From NCBI GenBank assembly GCA_011109175.1, contig RDEW01000134.1, positions 1-49,557 on the forward strand: a stretch of 49,557 nt of DNA. The letters run 5' to 3'. Positions 41,509 through 49,557 of the stretch are shown here, piece by piece. Under the pieces are notes generated by a model. It was not told the DNA's origin. It was given only the letters and a program-made list of their open reading frames with translations, and did no database searches. Within the stretch, counting starts at the first letter, position 1. Each line of letters opens with the position of its first letter. The translations under genes and the position numbers were made by a program. The stretch is from Dicyema japonicum (Eukaryota; Dicyemida; Rhombozoa; Dicyemidae).

Positions 41509-43711
41509 AATTGGGTTTTTCCACTTCAACATGTTTTAGCAAATCTTAGGAAGTGATCCTACTTCTATTAGTATTATTTCGTTTTTGGATTCATCGTGTA
41601 CAAAAATATTAGGTTTGTTATTTTTAACTTGTATATCCGTTTGTAGTGTTGTATCGACTCGTATTTCAACTTTACTGTTTGACACAATCGATTGGACTGT
41701 ATGCGTCTTTACCCTCTTGGTTCTTTTTATCAATATCCTGGTACACCGTGTAGCCAAGTGATCCACACTTTTTGGCCATACCACAATGACTGCAATTTGC
41801 TTTCATCTCTTCAAAGAACAGATTCCGATCCTGTATCATGCAGTACATTGTTTCCGACCTCGGACTATTGTTTCCCCAGTGAGCCATTCTGTTGATCCAT
41901 TGATATCGAATTTCGTATTTTCAAAACACTTAAATATAATTGAATGAAGCAATTTCTGATTAGTCTTCTCCAAATAATTCTTCTTTTGATTTTCCTTTAT
42001 ATTGTCAGTGTTCGAGTTGGATAGGTCATCCACATTGTATTTGAGTGCAATAAATCTTGCGATAGTGGTCATATGTGTTTTCCTTTGTTTTAAAACCGCA
42101 AGATTCCTGCCCTTCGAAGACACATGGAAGATTCCTCTCAAGGTCGGTCAAAAATTGAAATAACATGCATTCACTTTAATCAGAAATTGAGGTTAATCCT
42201 CTTCCAAAACTATTCCTGCTGAGATATAATCTTTCTTTGTTAGCAGGTTTTAAGTGCACTCGTAAGTTAGATAGTATACGTCGGATTTCTAAATCAATAG
42301 CTTCGCATTCACGTGGTTCAATGTCGATAAACCCAATATAATAATTATGTAGCGAAAATGCGTATTCATTTATCGCTTTAAACAAGTTTGCAGCGTTTAA
42401 TTTCGAATTCGCCAGCATCTCTATCATTTTCATCACATTTTCAGCGATTTTTTCTATAACTTTGTCTTTCATAACCTTACTCCCTTTATCTTCTAGCACT
42501 CCAAGATAGCGATATCCCTCACAACCATCCAGATAACTTGTATCTTTGGCACATTTCAGATTAGTTGCAGACATTTCACAGTTTCTTTTAAGGCCAATAA
42601 CACCCAGATATTCATCAATATCCTCCATCATTTTTAGAATAGTATTTTCATATTCGGCAATTATTTTCAGGTCGTCAATAAAAAGAAAATGGTTAGTTGC
42701 ATATGTCACAATAGACGGATCACTCTGATCAATACATATGTTCGAGAATTTTATATTTAATATTCGGCTTAGTGGGTCCATTACCAGAGTAAACAGCTGG
42801 ATGGAGAGTGAGTCTCCTAGCAAGATTCCTCTCCGAGTTTGATCTTTCCGATTTTTTTGTTAAGGTTCGAAATAACATTCCACTTGCTTATTAGATTCTT
42901 GATAAACTTCACAATCTACTCAGAAACTCCAGAGCTATCAAGAACACGACACAAAAATTCATTATTGACAGAATCGAAAGCTTTATTCACATCAATCCAT
43001 GTTGTGAATAAGCTATTTCCATGTTCAGCATTAACACACTGATTTATTAAAGCCTGCTCCGTGTTGCACTTTGGCACTGTCTTCTTGCTCCAAGCTGATT
43101 ATCAGAGATAAGATTGAACCCTTCAATATAATCCGTAAGTTTTGTCTTAACACACTTTGTGACAAGTTTTTACAATATAAGCATGCACGTAATTGGTCGT
43201 ATGTCATTCGGAGAACTCCAGTATTCTTTTTTTCGGAATGAGGTAAGTAATCCTGTATAGAACCATTCTTCCGGACAATATTCACCACTCACTATCTTGA
43301 TAATCTCTCCACTCAGATAACTATCAAGAAAATCAAATTTCATGACAAAAAATCCATATACTCCATCACAGCCAGAGCTCTTCCAATTCGGCGTATAGTG
43401 AATAATGTTCTTAACGAACTCAACTGTCATATCTAACGGTCACTCCTCTGCTCCTGTTATTCGTCCCAACAAAATTTCTGTGAGAATAATTCTGATTTTT
43501 CCCATACATCTTTCCAAAATGACACGCACTCATCTTCTGTAACTTTACAATCTCCATTATTGACGTCATCGTTGAGCCTCCTATAAAACCTTTTCTTGTT
43601 CATCTCAAAACAAAAATTATCTCGTCTAAAGGATTTTCTTGATTCATGAATTGAGATTTTTTCCCCGTGATCTTGATTTTGTCTTCAATTAGGGTAGAGA
43701 TCCTTTTCAGT

Positions 43712-43901
43712 TCTCCCTTCTTTGATTTCTTGTATCCAAACGAGCTTAAGCCGAGTGCATAGTGGTTAGGTGTCGGGCTAAAGTGGCTTAGGTTACGGGT
43801 TCGATTCTCGCTGCTGTTCACCTGGTGGAAGGTTCCACGCATCTACGATGCTAAAAGAATTTGACGAGTGACGCCAGCTCTCCCTTCTTTGATTTCTTGT
43901 A
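43712..43901 (+). mobile_element. SINE 1 insertion with 23-bp target-site duplication
   Basis: Insertion 43735-43878 (144 bp) flanked by perfect 23-bp direct repeats at 43712-43734 and 43879-43901 (both begin tctcccttctttgattt). It carries a box A-like gcatagtggttagg and a box B-like GGTTCGATTCT (43798-43808). Removing it and one repeat restores the family C LINE frame (LYKKSKKGEL). This is a LINE-mobilised tRNA-derived SINE. Confidence 0.85.
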
Positions 43902-44215
43902 TAAAACGTCAAGCGTTTTCTCCCTTTCTTCTTCTGACTGCTTCCCAGTAAACTCATAGACTAAGGAGCAATTATCTTTGAATTTTGCAATTCTCTCTTC
44001 TCCACGTTTTTCCTCCAACAGTTTTTTACTGATTGCTTCTTTGTCAAATTTTCATATGCGCATTGTGCAGCATAAATAATGTCAGTTATCTCATTCATGT
44101 CCGATGACACATAATTTGATATCACTGCATTTAGTGTAGTAAAAACATCCTTTTTAAAAAACTTATATAGAATCTACTGTGTGGGTTTCCTTCCATCTCG
44201 GAGAGCTGATTTAAC

Positions 44216-45045
44216 TCTCTCAATTTGGACATAAACCTTCCTCGCCTGCCTGTTCGCCAGCCTCCTCAGGCAGGTTCGATTCTGGTTGCTGAAACAACTC
44301 CGAGAGCGCCTTGTCTAATTGAACCCTCTGCCCATATGGCATCTCAGGGCTCTGCCTCCTATACTCCAGTGTCAGGCCTCTCTAGGGTCCGCTTTAACAC
44401 AGTGGACTGTAGATAGGCCTGGAGCTTCCTATCTACCCCAACTGCTTCAGATAACCCTTGTGGTACTTTGTTGCAATTCCTTCCCACGTCATTACTATAG
44501 GAATAACGAGGACCTTGCAACCAAGCATCTGCCCCATCTCGTTTGCAAGAAAGTCATACTTCCTTTTTTTCTCCACCTCCACAGTCTGCAAACGGTCTTG
44601 AGACGTGATGCCAACCTCTATGATAAGGACTTGGCCAGACTCCTTATCGTGTACCACAATGTCCGGTTTATTGTGCTTGACTAGCACCGAGGTACGGATA
44701 ACACTGTCTACCTTAATTTGGACCCTGGTGTTCTCTACTACAGATTGCACCTTATGAGTCCGCAACTTTCTGGTGTGGCGAATACCATACTTATTGCATA
44801 GTAGAAGATGAAGACTCCTTACTACCTCGTGTGCTCCACACATAAGTCGTGGCAGCAAGATCTCTTGCTGACCGAACGCGACAGAAACTTATCGTGGGAG
44901 GACTTGAAGTTGGTAGATATCCTGTGCAACTGGATCTTCTTGGATCTGACTCCAAGAAAAATTCTGACTCTTTGGGATGATCTGGGGAATGTTTGAAATA
45001 CCTTGCTTGGAACATACTTATGTCAGTGGCTTTTCCCTTTTTCAT
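44216..45045 (-). pseudogene. LINE family C, nuclease domain (third copy)
   Basis: The frame 44433-44858 carries VVRSLHLLLCNKYGIRHTRK, VKHNKPDIVVHDKESGQVLI with IEVGITSQDRL, and KKRKYDFLANEMGQML. It continues downstream across a break as QAYLQSTVLKRTLE. The upstream knuckle is scrambled (45045-44870). The PD...E.G nuclease core is intact. Confidence 0.7.
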
Positions 45046-45985
45046 CCATGCGTTGTCGCTTACTCACTCAGGATCAACCTCATCGAGGACAAAACTATTG
45101 AAAAAAAGAGACCCTGAATTGCGCATGGTGACTCAAGAGACGCATTAATCTTCACAAAAAATCTTAAAATTTATTCCTGAAACCGGACTGGTTATATGTT
45201 CTACCAGAAAATACATCAAATTACATGGAGGTATTAAAGAAGGAATGATTGGACATCTTAACATATTCTACCTTATATAAAGACCATTTGGGCAATAATA
45301 AATCCCCAAAACAGAACAATAAAATAGACAGGATAATAAAAATTTATGAAAATATTTGTCAGGAATCTAAGGATTCAATTAAATCAGGCCAATCGTTTTA
45401 ACCTTCTCCATATGAATAACGTCTCGATGTTACTTCTTGGCTTATACTTTTTATTTAAATTCTCGGAGCGGAGTGGGCACTTCTCTAAACATCCTTCACT
45501 TTTCCTGAATTACATATACAGTACGACACTCCCAATAGAAAAAGTGCCACAAAATAAGGGTATATATATTTCTTGCATTTTAAAACTATTATTTGTATTT
45601 TAATAACAAAATATGTTGTTTCGATAAAAAAGAAATTTAATTTATTTTATGAGAAATAATCAGTTATTTTAAACTCAGTATTATACTGGACACCTTCTCA
45701 GGAGCCAGATTGTTGACGGCGAAGCACTCTCCTGGAGACGCCTCTCAAGTAACATCTTCATCTTTTTCTGGAGATTCAACATACTTTCGATAGGTACGAC
45801 TACACAAGAGATTTTCCACTAACTATAATACGACCGTCGGATCCTCTGACCTAAAGAAGAGTCACCCATATCACGACTTTAGAGAGTTTTGTATTCCTTA
45901 ACTTGCTTCTGAATATAGGTCAGAGAATTTTAAAAATTTGTTCCCAAACCGTAATTTCGTAACAAACTTAACTTTTTTTTCCGTT
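45046..45985. other. Unassigned stretch with coding-like fragments
   Basis: A + frame near 45180-45400 reads LYVLPENTSNYMEVLKKE, one stop, then LDILTYSTLYKDHLGNNK. A - strand stretch at 45905-45690 has several possible 22-26-nt GT-AG segments around ESPEKDED. I cannot name either. They could be truncated host exons or old transposons. Confidence 0.2.
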
Positions 45986-45989
45986 TTGC

Positions 45990-46145
45990 GCTATCCAGCC
46001 TTTGGTCCGATTCCAATCCTCAAAGAATCGTCGTCCAAAAAGGTTCCGAGTTTGGGCAAGGTATTGCACCAAGCCATGCTCCACTCCCTCTACTTGAAGC
46101 TGAGACCAAACGAGCCAGACGATGTTGATTTGCTTTTTTTCGAAA
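45990..46145 (-). repeat. LINE family A internal fragment
   Basis: Reverse complement of about 3975-4110 with very few differences by eye. It is bounded by unrelated AT-rich DNA, so neither LINE end is present. Confidence 0.75.
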
Positions 46146-46239
46146 ATTTATAAAGGAAAAAAAGTCAAGTATTGAAAAAATTATTAAAAATTTAAAGATG
46201 CTAGTAGTATCACAAAAAATGCATATAAACTAAAAAAGA

Positions 46240-47910
46240 CAACTTGATTTTTTTTCACGCTTACGGACTTGACTTTTTTTCCTACAATCCATTACCCACA
46301 TCCAGTGGTGAATTGTATTTGAATGTTTTGTTGTATATCTTAGTTAATAGCTCAGAGATCTCGGTCGGTGCATATTTGAGAAGTTCTGCATTTATGTTGT
46401 CAGGGCCAGCAGCTCTATTGTTGTTCAGTTTGTCCAGGGTTTTTTTTGTTTCCAGAATCGTTATCGGAAATTTAGTTCTCGTGCTTCACCATCGATTTGT
46501 TAGATTTTTCCCGTGGTTTTGATTGAAGGCCTGCTGCTAATGGCTGATATGGCCGATAAATTTAATTTTTGTTTAACATAGTCTTTCCAAACTGATAATG
46601 TATTGTGATTTTTAATGACTGCGTGTCTCTATGTAGTAGGTGAACAGCCTTGAACATCTGCGCTCCGTTTTTGAGCCTTTCTACTTCTTTAACCATTCCA
46701 ACAAGTATATTTTCCTTTATTTCCCTCGTTCTTTTCTTTATTTTATACAGGGTTTGGTTCCGCATGACTCTTAGAATGTGTTCCTTTGCCTGGTCTTGAC
46801 AGGTTTCGACCTGTAAACGTAGGTTCCTCTACAATTTGGATAGTTCTTCAAGCTCATGGTCATAGTGTCCGTTGAAATGCTTCGGTTTTACTCCGACTGT
46901 TGAATGGGCCGCGCACTTTATTGCATCGATGGTGTCTTGCCACAGCTCCCAGGCATTTTTTCTTTATTCCACTGTCTGATCTTTTCTCTCAATGTATTTT
47001 GATAGCTTTCCCGAGTGGGTTCCACCATGCAGAGTTGCTCAACTGCGAACCTCTTCTCAAATATCCGTATGCCAGCCGCTTTGGAAACCCCAAAATATCG
47101 TTTGAAGAAGAAACGTGCCACGACTAATCTGTGATCACTATCTACTAGTGTCCCACTGTAGCTCCGAGAATCTGTTAGCAGTGCCTTGTAGGCTTGTTTG
47201 CAGATAGTGTAATACATTTGGTTATATATAGGCTTGATAGTCCCAGATTTGTCCTTTCGGTAACAGCTCCATGTCGTCTTATGTTTTGCTGAGTGCCTGA
47301 AAGCAGTATTGCATATAAATAGTTTGAATGTATTGCAAAATTCGATAAGCGATTCTACTGACTGGTTCCTGATCTCTCTTCCATGGCTTCCCATGAATTC
47401 TTCGTGACTACTCCCACATCCTGCCTTTGCGTTCCAATCTCCGCCAATGTATGTCATAAACGATGTATCCAAAGATGCACATAGTTGCGACAGGGAGGAA
47501 TAGAAGTCGTCTAGTTCGTCTCCATTGATTGATACTCTCACCGAAGTTGGTGCATATACATTAATAATGGAGATTATGAATTGTTCCTTTAACCGTATTT
47601 TAATTGTAAAACACACATTCTATCACTCACCCTCCACGTCTTGTGGATTCGATTGTTCAGTTCTTTTTGTATTGCAAATCCCATGCCGTAGTGTGGGCAA
47701 TTCGAAGGGTGCAGAATCAGGCGGAAATCATTGTTGATTTCATCTAGTCCGCCTTTTACTTTCGTTTCCTGTAAGCACGCCACGGTTACTTGTACGATCC
47801 AAGATCCATGCATAAATTTCTTCTTTTAGTATCCGACTTTAATCCTCTTACATTGAACGAGCTAATGGTGAAAGATCCCGAAGAAAAGCACGAAAAAGAC
47901 ATGTGCAATA
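46240..47910 (-). pseudogene. LINE family B 5' half: APE endonuclease, linker, start of RT
   Basis: The - strand from ~47900 reads SSFNVRGLKSDTKKEEI, CLQETKVKGGLDEINNDFRL, PHYGMGFAIQKE, ISIINVYAPTSV, YIGGDWNAKAGCGSSHEEFM, NQMYYTICKQAYKALL and DSDHRLVVARFFFKR. This covers the APE catalytic sequence (N, E, GDWNA, SDHR). The linker (46560-46920) contains NILVGMVKEVERLKNGAQMF. The RT starts TLDKLNNNRAAGPDNINAEL and stops near 46290. It complements the 26517-28790 copy, which lacks the endonuclease N-terminus. Confidence 0.8.
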
Positions 47911-48004
47911 GAGCCACGTCACCAGCTTAACCAAAATTAAATATACTTTTTAATTAATAAAATAAATCAATTTAAAAAAATTAATTAAACTGATACTCTA
48001 TTTC

Positions 48005-48310
48005 TAATAATAAAGCTTCAGGTCTTCTGGCTGAATACAACGTCTAATGACATCGGATCTGAAGGTCGTGGGTTCAAATCCGAAATCAAATCCGAAAGAT
48101 TGAGTTTTCAGCGAAGGTCAATTCTTGTCAAACAGATCCCACCGTGAGGCGACGAGTCCTTTTGCACGACACAGTTGTTAAAAGGGATCTTCCTACTTTC
48201 TCCTTGACCCTATGAAGATTGCATTATGAAAACTATTCCGCTAAAGAATGAAGTGATGTCACGACGGTAGGACGTGGGACAAAAATAAAAGAGGGCGGAC
48301 TTACTTCTCC
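48005..48310 (+). repeat. tRNA-related SINE 2 (tRNA-Arg-like head)
   Basis: From ~48021 the sequence reads ggtcttctggctgaatacaa, then cgtctaatgacatcggatct and gaaggtcgtg. A box B follows, GGTTCAAATCC (48071-48081). The spacing resembles tRNA-Arg with a shortened anticodon arm. The following ~200 bases are unrelated to tRNA. Only one copy is in the window, so SINE status is inferred. Confidence 0.5.
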
Positions 48311-48359
48311 ACTTCTCTAAGCAGATGTTCTCCTTTTGGTCCCTTCCTTGGATTAGTTA

Positions 48360-49557
48360 GTTATAACTGTTTGTGCTGGGCTTACAATGGTAAGCCTGGG
48401 GTGATAATAATAAAAACAATTATTCACTTGCAACACAGCATTTCAGCACGCTGCATAGCATATCACGACATGGACGGAGAACGCCGAGACTCAAATGGAC
48501 ATGTAATCAAAATATATAACCAAATTGACTACATTCTGTGTCGACAATCACAGAAAACCCTACTTTCAGATGCCCGAACATATGGAGGAACGGTAACATC
48601 GAGTGACCATAAACTATTTATAACCAATCTTCCCCTAAAAAGAAGATATTAGGATTAACAGAGTCGAAAAACAGACGCAGAGAAGTTAGATAAGCAGTCG
48701 ACTCTTAAGAACAATCCTGTCCACAGAAATAGCTATTCAGCTAAATTATCACAAACCATAGAACCGATCAATCTCAATCTACCTGCTGGAAGTTTATGGA
48801 ATAAATTCATAAACAAATAAAATCAGTGGCTAATCATACGATTAGGACAATTCCCAAAACCTTCAAAGGATTACACGACCCCCAATTAGATCACCTCTCC
48901 CATTTACGAAAGAATCTACGTATCAAATGCATGAACACCCACAACAAGTGAAAGTAACTGAGTTCAAAATCCTAAGAAACAAAATTATGTGAAAAATCAA
49001 GAAAAATATAAGCCCACTACGTGGATTTATCGAGCTAGCCAAAGTAAGGTTTGTCTTCCATGCCGTTTGGAGCAACAAATGATTGCTTAAGCAAAAATAT
49101 AAGAGGAGTACCACATAATGGGAATCGACCATCTAAAGCATTTGACTCAATCACAGATTCAAGATGATACAAATATTAACAACACACTCAAGGAAAATTG
49201 CATCAAAATAATTCGTTATCTACTCTTCTCCACTTAACTAATTATATAGGTCGAAAATCAGAAATCCAGAGTATTCGGAAAAACAAAAGCACCCCAAGGA
49301 AACGCGCTATCCCCGGTCTTATTTCATCGCATATCTAGAGGCGACCCTACGAGATGATAGAAATATATCCCCATACATATATCGAAAGTCATCTTCGCAG
49401 ATGACATAGATCTCACGCCAATAGACCACTAATTAGAAGGCATTATCGACAAATTGTCAAAAACATTTGAAAAATCTTTCCTATAAATTAAGACCGAAAA
49501 AACAGAATATACTACTTAGGAGATGCAGAAGACATACTACGAAAAAATCAAATGTCA
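48360..49557 (+). pseudogene. LINE family B, endonuclease end and decayed RT (runs off the window)
   Basis: The frame 48371-48652 reads HDMDGERRDSNGHVIKIYNQ, IDYILCRQSQKTLLSDARTY and TSSDHKLFITNLPLKRRY (end of the APE domain; SDHK). The downstream RT is badly decayed but KTKAPQGNALSPVLF (motif B, ~49290) and FADDIDLTPID (motif C, ~49400) are recognisable. Confidence 0.65.

Larger units (their letters stand above)
41200..44215 (-). pseudogene. LINE family C, nearly full-length but broken copy
   Basis: On the - strand from ~44215: KLLEEKRGEERIAKFKDN, FYRRLNDDVNNGDCKVTEDE, NWKSSGCDGVYGFFVMKFDF and DIRPITCMLIL. Then ITWIDVNKAFDSVNNEFL-like sequence (motif A), GDSLSIQLFTLVMDPLSRIL (motif B) and FLFIDDLKII (FIDD at motif C). 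Next IEPRECEAIDLEIRRIL, NKERLYLSRNSFGRG and the nuclease with KPNIFVHDESKNEIILIEVG (PD to PN). It ends near 41210. A SINE (43735-43878) and a 170-bp partial duplication (41267-41508) disrupt it. Confidence 0.75.

Noticed and set aside
43750-43830. tRNA gene
   Set aside because: The box A/B-like sequence belongs to a 144-bp insertion with target-site duplication, and no complete cloverleaf could be formed by eye.
44225-44684. Two overlapping + strand ORFs with proline-rich sequence
   Set aside because: They are antisense to the family C nuclease frame with the conserved KPDI...EVG motif.
1-49557. CRISPR arrays, bacterial operons, phage genes
   Set aside because: No regularly spaced repeats and no ribosome-binding-site/operon layout; the recognised genes are spliced and animal-like.

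Overview
The window is AT-rich eukaryotic (animal) nuclear DNA. It holds three recognisable protein-coding genes in a dense field of decayed, nested transposable elements. Raw six-frame reading breaks two of the genes into short ORFs and overextends the third. All three become long continuous frames once very short GT-AG introns are removed. The genes are CPT1 (carnitine O-palmitoyltransferase 1, + strand, 20230-23002, 18 exons), a TBC1D15/17-type Rab GTPase-activating protein (+ strand, 39102-40911, 14 exons) and ATP5MF (mitochondrial ATP synthase subunit f, - strand, 9442-9809, 3 exons). Of the 32 introns I could place, 29 are 21-26 nt long; the others are 40, 49 and 66 nt.

Host inference: CPT1 has the two N-terminal membrane segments of the animal type, ATP5MF is closest to invertebrate versions, and the introns are only 21-26 nt. 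From memory, dicyemid mesozoans are the animals reported to have introns of about this size, so a dicyemid is my leading candidate. This is inference, not a database result.

Layout: 1-9440 holds LINE pieces, including the most complete 'family A' element (2683-4693), and a pogo/Tigger fossil (6894-8420). ATP5MF follows. 9935-19615 is a nested pile of LINEs, two inverted copies of a ~300-bp repeat, a tRNA-derived SINE, a Helitron fragment and one possible remnant of a coiled-coil gene (13235-13485). CPT1 follows. 23690-38940 is again LINEs (families A-D plus 'E' tails), hAT fossils and a TIR-bounded Tigger-like element. The TBC1D gene sits at 39102-40911. 41200-49557 is mainly LINE families C and B with two SINE insertions.

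LINE labels used here (mine, not database names): A = reverse transcriptase with YLDD motif and a C-terminal restriction-like nuclease (RPDG...WDAT); B = APE-type element with YADDVDF; C = restriction-like-endonuclease element (C-x2-C...H...C, KPDI...EVG); D = Jockey-like APE element ending in an HLF-C tail; E = repeated short 3' tails with (AAT)n ends. No prokaryotic operons, CRISPR arrays or intact rRNA/tRNA genes were seen.
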